Origin: Bryobacterales bacterium
GTDB lineage: Bacteria; Acidobacteriota; Terriglobia; Bryobacterales; Bryobacteraceae
Direction: 5' to 3'
Length of the DNA: 64,000 nt
Assembly: GCA_016789905.1 (NCBI GenBank)
Contig: JAEUQC010000172.1
Span: forward strand, 124,001 to 188,000
Shown here: one piece after another, positions 52,688-60,996 of the stretch
Layout: each line of letters opens with the position of its first letter
Position numbering within the stretch: position 1 is the first letter of the stretch
Position numbers and translations under genes: made by a program
The notes under the pieces: generated by a model
Databases searched by the model: none
What the model saw: only the letters and a program-made list of their open reading frames with translations
Told to the model about the DNA's origin: nothing

Positions 52688-53383
52688 ATGCCTCGTAACG
52701 AAGACGGCGAAATGGAATTGGTGCTCGGCAACAAGCAGTTGCTGAGCGTGCTGTTCATACTGGTGGTGCTGCTGGGCGTGTTCTTCACGATGGGCTACAT
52801 CGTCGGCCGGAATAACCCGAGCGAGGAGAAAGTCCGTTTGGCGGCGGCAAAGCAGCAGGTGGCGTCGGCGGGAAAATTGCCGCCGGTCACTGTAGATCCC
52901 TCCTCCGGCGCTATTACTCCAAAACCCAATCCGACGGTGGTGGAGCAGCCTCCGCCGACGCAGCCGGTGACCGTTGAGCCCGTGAGAAAAGAAGAGCCGA
53001 AGAAGGAAGAACCGAAGAAGAAGGAAGAGCCGAAAAAAGAAGAGGCGAAGAAAAAGGAAGAGCCCAAGCAAAAGGAAGAAGCCAAAAAGAAGGAATCCGC
53101 TCCACCGCCTCCGCCAGCGCCGGTGGAAGTCAGCGGCGCGCTCTACCAAGCGAATCCAGCTCCGGGGCAGTACCTGCAGGTGGCGGCGATTGACCGCCCG
53201 GGCGCCAACGGCATGGCGGAAGCCTATCGCAAACAGGGCTTTCCGGCGGTGATTACGCCGAGTTCTTCGGCTACCCTGTTCCGGGTGGTTATTGGGCCGC
53301 TGAAGAATAGCGAGGCTGTGGCGGATACCAAGATGCGGCTAAAGAAAATCGGCGTGGACGGCGCAATCCTGCGAAAATTCTAG
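52688..53383 (+). CDS. SPOR-domain membrane protein with a Lys/Glu/Pro repeat linker
   Basis: 231 residues: cytoplasmic N-tail, one membrane helix (about 18-40, LLSVLFILVVLLGVFFTMGY), a charged spacer (about 95-140) built from repeats of EEPKKKEE/KEEAKKKEEPKQ type, and a C-terminal SPOR domain (about 155-231, GQYLQVAAIDRPGANGMAEA, FRVVIGPLKNSEAV). SPOR domains bind denuded peptidoglycan at the septum, so a role in division or cell-wall dynamics is likely. A strong Shine-Dalgarno (GGGAGGTAA) lies 6 bases before the ATG. lipA copy 2 begins 1 base after its stop. Confidence 0.9.
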   Translation: MPRNEDGEMELVLGNKQLLSVLFILVVLLGVFFTMGYIVGRNNPSEEKVRLAAAKQQVASAGKLPPVTVDPSSGAITPKPNPTVVEQPPPTQPVTVEPVRKEEPKKEEPKKKEEPKKEEAKKKEEPKQKEEAKKKESAPPPPPAPVEVSGALYQANPAPGQYLQVAAIDRPGANGMAEAYRKQGFPAVITPSSSATLFRVVIGPLKNSEAVADTKMRLKKIGVDGAILRKF

Positions 53384-53384
53384 T

Positions 53385-54287
53385 GTGAGCGATTTCGTTC
53401 AAATCGACTTGGCGCGGCCCCGGTTGCCAGAGTGGCTGCGCAAACCCGAAACCCATTTCGAGTCCGTCCACGAACTGAAGCGAGGGCTGCGGCAGCGCAA
53501 CCTGCATACGGTCTGTGAATCGGCGCGCTGCCCGAACATGCACGAGTGTTTTCACCGGGGCGCGGCGACTTTCATGATTCTGGGGAACCTCTGTACCCGT
53601 GGCTGCGGCTTCTGTTCAGTACCCAAGGGGTCTCCCGCGAAGAAGGAGTTTCAACTGGATGGAGACGAACCCGTCCACGTTGCCCAGATGGCGGCGCAAA
53701 TGGAGTTGCGCTACGTGGTGCTGACCAGTGTCAATCGCGACGATCTGCCCGACGGCGGCTCCCGCCACTGGGCGGAAACGGTGCGCGAAGTGCGGAAAGC
53801 ACTGCCGCAGTCGAAGATTGAGGTGTTGACGCCCGATTTTTGCGGCGACACTGACGCTGTCGCCCGGGTTCTCGATTCCGGTCCCGATGTTTATAACCAC
53901 AACATGGAAACGGTCTCGCGTCTTTACCGGCGCGTGCGGCCGCAGGCCGACTATCAGCAATCGCTGGACGTGCTCGCCTTTGCGCGCCAGTACCGGCCGG
54001 ACGTGCTGACCAAATCCGGGCTGATGGCGGGCCTCGGTGAGACGGTGGAAGAGGTGGAGGAACTGTTGCGCGACCTCCGGAAATCGGACGTCCACGTTGC
54101 CACCATTGGGCAGTATCTGCAACCGACCCGCCGGAACCTGGCGGTGGCGGAATACGTGACGCCGGAGAAGTTCGCCGCCTACGAGCGTTACGGCCTGTCG
54201 ATCGGTTTTCAGATGGTTTTCAGCGGTCCGTTCGTGCGATCGAGCTACATGGCGGACTTGGTGGCCGAACAGGCCGCGCCGCAATAG
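53385..54287 (+). CDS. lipA: Lipoyl synthase (copy 2)
   Basis: 300-residue lipoyl synthase, starting at GTG 53385 one base after the SPOR stop. Auxiliary cluster motif CESARCPNMHEC, radical SAM motif CTRGCGFC, and the C-terminal RSSY are intact. It has the N-terminal RPRLPEWLRK typical of bacterial LipA. Lnt follows one base after the stop. It differs clearly from copy 1 at 7185 (for example GSPAKKEFQ against GAPLEVDMD after the cluster), so it is not a recent duplicate. Confidence 0.95.
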   Translation: MSDFVQIDLARPRLPEWLRKPETHFESVHELKRGLRQRNLHTVCESARCPNMHECFHRGAATFMILGNLCTRGCGFCSVPKGSPAKKEFQLDGDEPVHVAQMAAQMELRYVVLTSVNRDDLPDGGSRHWAETVREVRKALPQSKIEVLTPDFCGDTDAVARVLDSGPDVYNHNMETVSRLYRRVRPQADYQQSLDVLAFARQYRPDVLTKSGLMAGLGETVEEVEELLRDLRKSDVHVATIGQYLQPTRRNLAVAEYVTPEKFAAYERYGLSIGFQMVFSGPFVRSSYMADLVAEQAAPQ

Positions 54288-54288
54288 C

Positions 54289-55785
54289 GTGTTGATCCGG
54301 GTCCTGCTGGCGCTGTTCACCGGAGTGTTGCTGGTTGTGTTGTATCCACCGTACGGATTGGCGCTGTTGGCACCTATCTCATTGACTCCATTGTGTTTAG
54401 CTTTGGGTGAGGAATTTCGGCCGTGGGCGCGGTTCACGCTTGGGTATGTGAGCGGCTTAGTGCTATGGGCCGGGGTCTGCTGGTGGATTGCGCCGGTGCT
54501 GGCGGTGCACGGGGGGATGGGGGTGGTGGGCGGATGGGGGAGTTTTGCGCTGTTTTGCGCGCTTAAAGCGGTACATTATGGCGTTTTTGGTATGCTTTCG
54601 GGGGTACTTTCGCGCCATGTTTACGGTCCTCCGGCCATTGCGCTGCTGTGGGCGGTGCTGGAACGGACGCAAGAACCGTTGACACTATTCGGCTGGCTTA
54701 TGTTGGGTGATGCGGGGATCGACATGGGATTACCGCTCCGGGTGGCACCGTTCGCTGGAGTTTACGGGATTTCGTTTCTTTTGGCGCTGACGGCGGCATG
54801 TCTGGCCGCGGTACTGTTGAAGCGGCCGAGGCAACATGCGCTTTGGGCCTTTTTGGTGTTCGTACCGGCGGTGCTACCGCCGTTACCAGCGGGCGAGCGG
54901 CCGACGGCGCATGCGGCGGTGGCGCAGCCGAACCTGTCCACGGCGAATGACTGGACGGCGGAGGCGTATTCGCAGGCGAAGGCGACGCTGGTGAGCGAGT
55001 CTATGCGGGCGATGGCCGACGGGCCGGTGGATGTTGTGATCTGGCCGGAAACGCCGGGCCCTATGTTTTATGCGACGGACGCGGATTTACGGGCGCGGGT
55101 GAAGGAAGTGGCCGACGCGGCGAAAGCGCCGGTTGTGTTGGGTACCATTTGGCGAGACGCGCAGGGCGAGCCCAGGAATTCGGCGCTGATTGCGCCTGGC
55201 GGGGTCCGGTACGACAAGATGTTTCTGGTGCCGTTCGGGGAGTATGTTCCGGCGCTTTTTTCGTTCGTGAATCAGGTATCCGACGAGGCGGGAGCGTATA
55301 CGCCGGGGACGGAATTAGCACTGATGCCGGTAGGCGCGCGGCGCGCGGGGACGTTTATTTGCTATGAGTCGGCGGTGGGGCACCATGTGCGGGAGTTCGC
55401 GCGGGCGGGGGCGGAGGTGTTTTTCAACATCTCCAACGACGGCTATTTTTTCCGGACGCAGGCGCGGGAGCAACATTTGCAACTGGTGCGGATGCGGGCG
55501 GTGGAGAACCGGCGATGGATTGTGCGCGCGACGAATAACGGGATCACGGCGGTGGTGGATCCGGCAGGGACGGTGCGCGAGCAGTTGCCGCCGTTCCAGG
55601 TTCAGTCGGGCCGAGTCGGGTACGGCTACGTTGAGGAGAAGACGGTTTTTACGGTGGCCGGCGATTGGTTTCCGCTGTTGGGTGGTCTGCTGGTGATTGC
55701 GGCGCTGGTAGCCTCACAGTGGCCGAACTACCGGAAGCCTGTTATTGGAATGAGACATCCGGCGCGATCGGAGTTCCTGGAGTAG
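54289..55785 (+). CDS. lnt: Apolipoprotein N-acyltransferase
   Basis: 498-residue inner-membrane enzyme that adds the third acyl chain to lipoproteins. The start is GTG 54289. About seven N-terminal helices (to residue ~200) precede a nitrilase-like catalytic domain with the Glu-Lys-Cys triad: Glu in VIWPETPG, Lys in RYDKMFLVPFGEYVP, Cys in TFICYES. FNISNDGYF (the usual N-D-x-F step) and RWIVRATNNGITAVVDP are also present. Same operon as SPOR and lipA. Confidence 0.95.
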   Translation: MLIRVLLALFTGVLLVVLYPPYGLALLAPISLTPLCLALGEEFRPWARFTLGYVSGLVLWAGVCWWIAPVLAVHGGMGVVGGWGSFALFCALKAVHYGVFGMLSGVLSRHVYGPPAIALLWAVLERTQEPLTLFGWLMLGDAGIDMGLPLRVAPFAGVYGISFLLALTAACLAAVLLKRPRQHALWAFLVFVPAVLPPLPAGERPTAHAAVAQPNLSTANDWTAEAYSQAKATLVSESMRAMADGPVDVVIWPETPGPMFYATDADLRARVKEVADAAKAPVVLGTIWRDAQGEPRNSALIAPGGVRYDKMFLVPFGEYVPALFSFVNQVSDEAGAYTPGTELALMPVGARRAGTFICYESAVGHHVREFARAGAEVFFNISNDGYFFRTQAREQHLQLVRMRAVENRRWIVRATNNGITAVVDPAGTVREQLPPFQVQSGRVGYGYVEEKTVFTVAGDWFPLLGGLLVIAALVASQWPNYRKPVIGMRHPARSEFLE

Positions 55786-55813
55786 CGCGTTTGGGGTAGG
55801 GCAAGTAGACGAT

Positions 55814-55842
55814 GCCCGGGGGGGTGGGTGGGCTCTTTTTTT
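55814..55842 (+). terminator. G-rich terminator candidate after lnt
   Basis: GCCC (55814-55817) can pair with GGGC (55830-55833), and a run of seven T (55836-55842) follows. The same stretch has a G-quadruplex motif: seven G at 55818-55824, then GGG at 55826-55828 and 55830-55832. Only the short stem is weak for a standard terminator; the quadruplex may contribute. Confidence 0.45.
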
Positions 55843-55856
55843 GTGTGTGGGCGGCG

Positions 55857-56822
55857 CTATAGCGGGACTTCGGTGAGCGTGAGGATCTCTTCAATGGCCC
55901 GCTCGGCGGCAAGGGCTGTGCGCTGGGCGGCGGCGACGCGGGTGGATAACGCGATGCGGTGGGCGAACACCGGCACGGCCAGGCGCTTGACGTCGTCGGG
56001 AGTGGCGTAGTCGCGGCCGTCGATGAGAGCCATCGACTGCGCCGCACGATACAGGGCCTGCGCGCCGCGCGGACTTACACCGAGTGACAGCGCTTCGTGG
56101 GTGCGGGTTCGTTCGACGATGGCCAGAATGTAATCGAGAATGGACTCGTCGACGCGCACGTGTTCGGCTTGCTCCTGCAGGTCAAGCACTTCCTGCCCGG
56201 TAAGGATGGCCGGGGCGTGGGAATTGGGATCGGCGGGGCCACGGCGCAGGATTTCGCGCTCGTTAGCCGCGTCGGGGTAGCCAATGCGCAGTCGCATAAG
56301 GAAACGATCCAGTTGCGACTCCGGCAGCGGGTAGGTACCGTGGTGTTCGAGCGGGTTTTGCGTGGCCAGCACCATGAACGGCCGGCCGAGCGGGTAGGTG
56401 CGGCCGTCAACGGAGACCTGCCCCTCGTTCATCGCTTCCAGCAGGGCGGACTGGGTTTTCGGGGTGGCGCGGTTGATTTCATCAGCGAGGAGAAAATTGG
56501 TGAAAACCGGGCCGGGTTTGAACTCGAATTCGTTGGAATGCGAATTGAAGACACTAACGCCGGTAACGTCGGCGGGGAGCATATCGGCGGTGAATTGGAG
56601 GCGGTGGAAACCGCAATCGACGGCGCGGGCAAGGGCGTTGGCGAGCGTAGTTTTGCCGACGCCGGGTACATCTTCAATCAACAGGTGGCCACGGGAGAGC
56701 AGACAAGCCAAGCTGAGGCGAACGACCTCGGCTTTGCCCCGGAGCGAGGACTGCAAGCGGGCCGTGAGTGCCTCCAGCCGGGGCGCCACCGCGAGAGTGG
56801 CCGCTGTTTCACGCTCTGCCAT
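55857..56822 (-). CDS. MoxR-family AAA+ ATPase
   Basis: 321-residue ATPase. Walker A is DVPGVGKTTLANAL, Walker B and neighbours are FLLADEINRATPKTQSALLEAM, and sensor 1 is MVLATQNPLEHHGTYPLPE, all typical of MoxR. The C-terminal lid domain (LGVSPRGAQALYRAAQSMAL) follows. A clear Shine-Dalgarno (AGGAG) lies 4 bases before the ATG at 56822, with TATCAT just upstream. MoxR proteins chaperone insertion of metal centres or von Willebrand-type proteins; no such partner is visible nearby. Confidence 0.93.
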   Translation of the reverse strand: MAERETAATLAVAPRLEALTARLQSSLRGKAEVVRLSLACLLSRGHLLIEDVPGVGKTTLANALARAVDCGFHRLQFTADMLPADVTGVSVFNSHSNEFEFKPGPVFTNFLLADEINRATPKTQSALLEAMNEGQVSVDGRTYPLGRPFMVLATQNPLEHHGTYPLPESQLDRFLMRLRIGYPDAANEREILRRGPADPNSHAPAILTGQEVLDLQEQAEHVRVDESILDYILAIVERTRTHEALSLGVSPRGAQALYRAAQSMALIDGRDYATPDDVKRLAVPVFAHRIALSTRVAAAQRTALAAERAIEEILTLTEVPL

Positions 56823-56828
56823 TTCTCC

Positions 56829-56837
56829 TATGATAAC
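56829..56837 (+). promoter_or_regulatory. -10-like TATGATAAC upstream of guanine deaminase
   Basis: GATAAC ends 6 bases, and TATGAT 9 bases, before ATG 56844. On the minus strand the same segment gives TATCAT upstream of moxR, so the two divergent starts may share this 21-bp region. Confidence 0.35.
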
Positions 56838-56843
56838 AACGAG

Positions 56844-57326
56844 ATGCCTGAATCCCCTGACGGATTACGCTGGTTGCGGCGCGCGCTTGAATTGGCGACC
56901 GAAAATGTTACTTCCGGCCGCGGCGGCCCTTTTGGCGCGGTGGTTACCAAGGGCGGGGAAGCAGTGGCCGAGGGTGTGAACCTGGTGACGGTTTCCTGTG
57001 ATCCGACGGCGCACGCGGAGGTGACGGCGATCCGGCGGGCGGCGGCCGCGCTGGGCCGTTTTGACCTGTCTGGCTGTGAGATCCACACAAGCTGCGAGCC
57101 TTGCCCGATGTGCCTGGGGGCGATTCTGTGGGCGCGGCTGGACCGGGTATGGTACGCGGCGTCGCAACAACAGGCGGCGGAGGCCGGGTTTGACGATTCG
57201 CTGTTCTATGAGCAGATGACGCTGGCGCCGGGAGAGCGAATCATTCCCATGCGACGCGGGCTGGCCGAAGGCGCGAACGAGCCGTTCACTGCGTGGGCGC
57301 GGTTTTCGGCTAAAGTACGTTATTGA
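56844..57326 (+). CDS. guaD: Guanine deaminase (cytidine-deaminase fold)
   Basis: 160-residue zinc deaminase. The HAE motif (DPTAHAEVTAIR) and PCPMC (TSCEPCPMCLGAILWARLD) form the zinc site. The AEAGFDDSLFYEQ segment and the C-terminal PFTAWARF closely follow the Bacillus GuaD pattern, in preference to tRNA adenosine deaminase or riboflavin deaminases. Reaction: guanine to xanthine and ammonia. The longer open frame upstream is only a shadow of moxR. The PotA gene begins 7 bases downstream. Confidence 0.87.
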   Translation: MPESPDGLRWLRRALELATENVTSGRGGPFGAVVTKGGEAVAEGVNLVTVSCDPTAHAEVTAIRRAAAALGRFDLSGCEIHTSCEPCPMCLGAILWARLDRVWYAASQQQAAEAGFDDSLFYEQMTLAPGERIIPMRRGLAEGANEPFTAWARFSAKVRY

Positions 57327-57333
57327 GCCCAAC

Positions 57334-58302
57334 ATGGAAACTGCCCTGGCGCTAAGAGCGCTCGAGAAATCGTTTTCTTCCCATCGCGTTGTGGATGGGA
57401 TTTCGCTGGATGTGCCGAAGGGGTGCTTTTATTCGCTGCTCGGGCCGTCGGGTTGCGGGAAAACGACGATTTTGCGAATGATCGGCGGCTTTGGCGAACC
57501 GGACGCGGGCGAGATTGTCTTGAACGGGAAACGGCTGAACGGGCTGCGTCCGTATGAGCGGCCAGTAACAACCGTGTTTCAGAGCTATGCCCTTTTTCCG
57601 CATTTGACGGCGGCGCAGAACATCGCCTTCGGGCTGGAACGGCGCGGGGAGGCGCCGGCGGCGATTGCACCGAAGGTGAACCGGATGCTGGAACTGGTTG
57701 GCCTGCAGGAGAAGGCCGGCCGGATGCCGGCGAACCTTTCCGGCGGTGAGAAGCAGCGGACCGCGCTGGCGCGGGCGCTGGTGGTGGAACCGGAAATGCT
57801 GTTGCTGGACGAGCCATTGTCCGCGCTGGACCCGGCGCTGCGGAAGCGAGTGCGAATTGAGTTGAAGCAGCTACAAAAACAGTTGGGGATCACGTTCCTT
57901 TTCATTACGCATGACCAGGAAGAGGCGCTATCGCTTTCCGATCAGATTGCGGTGATGAACAAGGGGAAGATCGAACAGATCGGCACGCCCCAGGAGATCT
58001 ATTTGACCCCGGCGACGCGGTTCGTGGCGGGCTTTCTGGGCGCGGTGAATTGGATTGACGGCATTGGTGTGCGGCCGGAGGCGACGCGGATATCGAGGGC
58101 GACTCCCGGCAACGGTGCGCGAACGGTGGACGCACAAGTGGAGACGAGCGTGTTTCTGGGCGATTGTTTCCACGTGCAGACGCGGACGAGCGCCGGGGTG
58201 ACGGTGACGGCGCAGGTTTCCCACAAAGACGAACCGTTCGCCAATGGAGACCGCGTGCATGTGTGGTGGCATGCCGCTGATGAACTGCCGGTGCGGGAAT
58301 GA
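57334..58302 (+). CDS. potA: Spermidine/putrescine ABC importer, ATPase subunit
   Basis: 322-residue ATPase with Walker A GPSGCGKTT, Q-loop TVFQSYALFPHLT, signature NLSGGEKQRTALARAL, Walker B LLLDEPLSALDP and H-loop FITHDQEEAL, followed by a TOBE-type regulatory domain (residues about 235-322). Q-loop and domain order match PotA/PotG. It ends in a 4-base overlap with the permease gene. The importer type is recognised by the full A-B-C-D gene order that follows; the actual substrate could be another cation or amine. Confidence 0.9.
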   Translation: METALALRALEKSFSSHRVVDGISLDVPKGCFYSLLGPSGCGKTTILRMIGGFGEPDAGEIVLNGKRLNGLRPYERPVTTVFQSYALFPHLTAAQNIAFGLERRGEAPAAIAPKVNRMLELVGLQEKAGRMPANLSGGEKQRTALARALVVEPEMLLLDEPLSALDPALRKRVRIELKQLQKQLGITFLFITHDQEEALSLSDQIAVMNKGKIEQIGTPQEIYLTPATRFVAGFLGAVNWIDGIGVRPEATRISRATPGNGARTVDAQVETSVFLGDCFHVQTRTSAGVTVTAQVSHKDEPFANGDRVHVWWHAADELPVRE

Positions 58303-59132
58303 ACCGGCTTCGCGCGTTGTTCCTGGCGCCGTCGGCAGCGTTTACGGTAGTGCTGTTTCTGGCGCCGATGGCGATCATCGTCGGCTACAGTTTCATGACG
58401 CGCGGCGTTTACGGGGGCGTGACGGGACCGTGGACTGTGGAGAATTATCAACGGCTGTTTGATCCGCTGTATGGAGTGATTCTATGGCGGTCGCTTGTCA
58501 TGTCGACGCTCGCGACGGCGCTCTGTTTACTGATCGCATTTCCGCTGGCGCTTTTCATTGCGCGGGCCGAAGAGAAGCGGAAGAACATTTACTTGTATCT
58601 GGTGATCCTGCCTTTCTGGACGAGTTTTCTGGTGCGGACATACGCCTGGATGTTTCTGCTGCGGGATAGCGGATTGATTAACAGCGTGCTGCTCTCGCTC
58701 CACGTGATTCAGAAGCCGCTACCGCTGCTGTATAACGAGACGGCGGTGGTGGTGGGGCTGGTGTACGGCTATCTGCCGTTCGCGGTGCTGCCGCTATACA
58801 GCAACCTGGAGCGGATGGACAAGAACTTGCTTGAGGCGGCGGCGGACCTTGGCGCGACGCAATGGGAGACGATTCGCCGCGTGGTGCTGCCGCTGTGCGC
58901 GCCGGGGATGCGGGCGGCAGGCGTGCTGGTGTTCATACCGTGCCTGGGCGCCTATTTGACGCCCGACCTGCTGGGCGGCGGGAAGAGCATCATGATCGGC
59001 AACCTGATTCAGAACCAGTTCACAACGGCGCGCGACTGGCCGTTTGGGGCGGCGATTTCGCTGGCGCTAATGGCGCTGGTAATGGTGCTGCTGCTGGCGC
59101 TGCTGCGGCGGGATGGCGAGGAAGCGTTATGA
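58299..59132 (+). CDS. potB: Spermidine/putrescine ABC importer, permease 1
   Basis: 277-residue inner-membrane permease with about six helices. The inner-membrane coupling motif EAAADLGATQWETIRRVVLP is typical of PotB/PotH. It shows LYLVILPFWTSFLVRTYAWM and NSVLLSLHVIQKPLPLLYNE, found in this family. ATG overlaps the PotA stop, and the end overlaps potC as ATGA. Confidence 0.9.
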   Translation: MNRLRALFLAPSAAFTVVLFLAPMAIIVGYSFMTRGVYGGVTGPWTVENYQRLFDPLYGVILWRSLVMSTLATALCLLIAFPLALFIARAEEKRKNIYLYLVILPFWTSFLVRTYAWMFLLRDSGLINSVLLSLHVIQKPLPLLYNETAVVVGLVYGYLPFAVLPLYSNLERMDKNLLEAAADLGATQWETIRRVVLPLCAPGMRAAGVLVFIPCLGAYLTPDLLGGGKSIMIGNLIQNQFTTARDWPFGAAISLALMALVMVLLLALLRRDGEEAL

Positions 59133-59896
59133 AACAGGGCCGGTTTCTGGGAGTGTTCGCGGCGGGGGTGTATGCATTTCTGCACGTACCTTTGCTGATA
59201 CTTTGCGCGTTCAGTTTCAATCGTTCGAAGTTCACGATTTGGGAGGGTTTTTCGCTGGAGTGGTACCGGCAAATGTTCGCCGACGGGCAGTTGGGCGAGG
59301 CGGCGTGGAACAGTCTGGTGATCGCGTTGGCGTCGACGGTGCTGGCGACGGCGATTGGGACGTTGTGCGCCTATGGACTGTGGAAAAAGAACTCGAAATG
59401 GCTGAGCGGGTCCCTTTATTTATCGCTGGTGACGCCGGAGATTGTGACGGGCATATCGTTGCTGGCGCTGTTCCAATGGGTATTCCGTTACTGGCAGGTG
59501 CAGTTGGGGATGCATACGGTGATATTGGCGCATGTGGCGTTTTCGATTGCCTATGTTCTGCTGGTGGTGATGGCGCGGCTGCGGACGGCGGAACCGGCGC
59601 TGGAAGACGCGGCGCTGGACCTGGGGGCGAGCGAGTGGGAGGCGTTCCGGCTGGTGACACTGCCGATTCTGAAGCCGGGAATCGCGGCGGCGGCGCTGCT
59701 GGCTTTCACTGTTTCCTTTGACGACTACGTGATAACGAGTCTGGTGGCGGGCGTGGATTCCGAGACGCTGCCGATGGTGCTGTACGCAATGGCGCGACGC
59801 GGGGCGAACCCGGTGGTGAGCGCAATTTCGACGGTGATTTTTCTGGGCTTCGGGGCGCTGATCCTGCTGTCGGAGAGGATGCAGAAGAACCCATGA
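59129..59896 (+). CDS. potC: Spermidine/putrescine ABC importer, permease 2
   Basis: 255-residue permease, ATG 59129 overlapping the potB stop. Landmarks are FSFNRSKFTIWEGFSLEWYR near residue 33, the coupling EAA motif LEDAALDLGASEWEAFRLVTLP, and FTVSFDDYVITSLVAGVDS, typical of PotC/PotI. Six helices. The open frame extends upstream through potB but that part is not coding in this frame. Overlaps potD by 4 bases. Confidence 0.9.
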   Translation: MKQGRFLGVFAAGVYAFLHVPLLILCAFSFNRSKFTIWEGFSLEWYRQMFADGQLGEAAWNSLVIALASTVLATAIGTLCAYGLWKKNSKWLSGSLYLSLVTPEIVTGISLLALFQWVFRYWQVQLGMHTVILAHVAFSIAYVLLVVMARLRTAEPALEDAALDLGASEWEAFRLVTLPILKPGIAAAALLAFTVSFDDYVITSLVAGVDSETLPMVLYAMARRGANPVVSAISTVIFLGFGALILLSERMQKNP

Positions 59897-60915
59897 GACG
59901 GCGGGATGTGGTGATTGCGATGGCGGGGCTGGGCGGGTGCGCGCCGGGCAATGCGCGGCGGTTGAACGTGTTCAATTGGTCGGCTTATGTGGCCCCGGAG
60001 ACGGTTCCGAATTTTGAAAAAACGCATGGTGTAAAGGTGCGCTACAGCATTTACGAATCGAACGAGGAGATGCTGGCGCGGGTGTTTTCCGGTAATTCCG
60101 GGTGGGATGTCGTATTTCCCACGCACTATATTGTGCCGCCGATGCGGGAGCAGGGGCTGCTGGCGGTGTTGGACCACGGGATGCTTCCCAACCTGCGCCA
60201 TTTGGACACGGCGTTCCGGCATCCGGTGAGCGACCCGGAACTGCGCCACTCGGCGCCGTATATGTGGAACGCCACCGGGATTCTCTACAACAAGAAGGTG
60301 ACACCGGCGCCGCGACGGTGGGCGGACCTGTGGGCGCCGCACTGGAAGGGCCACTTGACGATGCTGGATGACCCGGCGGAGGTGTTCGCGGCGGCACTGC
60401 GGAAACTGGGCTATTCGCTGAATTCGCGGGACCCGCAGGAGTTGCGGGCGGCGCAAAGGGAGGCGGTGGAGCAAAAGCCGCTGTTGCGTGCCTATTTGAA
60501 TACGGAGGTGCGAGACCAGGCGGTGGCGGGCGATTTGTTGGGGGCGCAGATATGGTCGACGACGGCGCAGCAGGCCATTGACGCGTCGAAAGATCTGGAG
60601 TTCGTTTACCCGGAAGACGGTTTTCCGTTGAGTTTGGATTGTGGAGTGATTTTGCAGGAGAGCCCGCGTAAGGAGATGGCGCATTCGTTTTTGAACTACT
60701 TGTTGGAGCCGGCGGTGAGCGCACGGATTGCCGATACGATGCGCACGGCGACGGCAAACGGAGCGGCGCGGCCGCTGCTGCCGGCGGCGACACAGAACAA
60801 CCCGACGCTGTATCCGCCGCCGGAGGTGATGGCGCGGGCGGAGTGGTTCGCGACGGTGACGCCGGAGGCGCAGCGAATGCGGGACCGGCTGTGGACGGAG
60901 ATAAAGTCGGCGTAG
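59893..60915 (+). CDS. potD: Spermidine/putrescine-binding lipoprotein
   Basis: 340-residue solute-binding protein. The N-terminus has an Arg-rich start (MRRRDVV) and a lipobox-like LGGC with the acceptor Cys at residue 16, so it is likely a lipoprotein. Characteristic PotD segments are LNVFNWSAYVAPETVPNFE, ARVFSGNSGWDVVFPTHYIV, WNATGILYNKKV, YPEDGFPLSLDCGVILQES (binding-site Asp/Glu and Trp positions), and SHFL-like SFLNYLLEPAVSARIA. Shorter signal than usual. Last gene of the operon, followed by a strong hairpin. Confidence 0.9.
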   Translation: MRRRDVVIAMAGLGGCAPGNARRLNVFNWSAYVAPETVPNFEKTHGVKVRYSIYESNEEMLARVFSGNSGWDVVFPTHYIVPPMREQGLLAVLDHGMLPNLRHLDTAFRHPVSDPELRHSAPYMWNATGILYNKKVTPAPRRWADLWAPHWKGHLTMLDDPAEVFAAALRKLGYSLNSRDPQELRAAQREAVEQKPLLRAYLNTEVRDQAVAGDLLGAQIWSTTAQQAIDASKDLEFVYPEDGFPLSLDCGVILQESPRKEMAHSFLNYLLEPAVSARIADTMRTATANGAARPLLPAATQNNPTLYPPPEVMARAEWFATVTPEAQRMRDRLWTEIKSA

Positions 60916-60923
60916 CGCGGACG

Positions 60924-60961
60924 CCCCGAGAAAATTGGTGCCTGGCACCAATTTTCGGGGG
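60924..60961. terminator. Hairpin with GGTGCCTGGCACC centre after potD
   Basis: Arms GAAAATTGGTGCC (60930-60942) and GGCACCAATTTTC (60944-60956) are perfect, extended by CCCC/GGGG (60924-60927 and 60957-60960) with a two-base bulge. It starts 9 bases after the potD stop. The centre GGTGCCTGGCACC resembles widely repeated palindromes in some bacteria, so it may be a dispersed repeat as well as a terminator. No T-tract follows. Confidence 0.55.
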
Positions 60962-60982
60962 TTGTGGCGGGGGGCGGGCGGG
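60957..60982 (+). other. G-quadruplex motif upstream of the 60997 gene
   Basis: G-runs at 60957-60961, 60969-60974, 60976-60978 and 60980-60982 with loops of 7, 1 and 1 bases, directly before a -10-like TAGGTT (60985-60990). Confidence 0.5.
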
Positions 60983-60984
60983 CT

Positions 60985-60990
60985 TAGGTT
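60985..60990 (+). promoter_or_regulatory. -10-like TAGGTT upstream of the hypothetical secreted protein
   Basis: TAGGTT ends 6 bases before ATG 60997. Weak by itself; the placement fits the pattern across the window. Confidence 0.3.
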
Positions 60991-60996
60991 AGAAGT

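Noticed and set aside
56097..56843. Long N-terminal domain on guanine deaminase
   Set aside because: Antisense of moxR; ATG 56844 gives the full usual length of GuaD.
58862..59128. N-terminal extension of PotC
   Set aside because: Lies within potB in another frame; ATG 59129 gives normal length and ATGA overlap.
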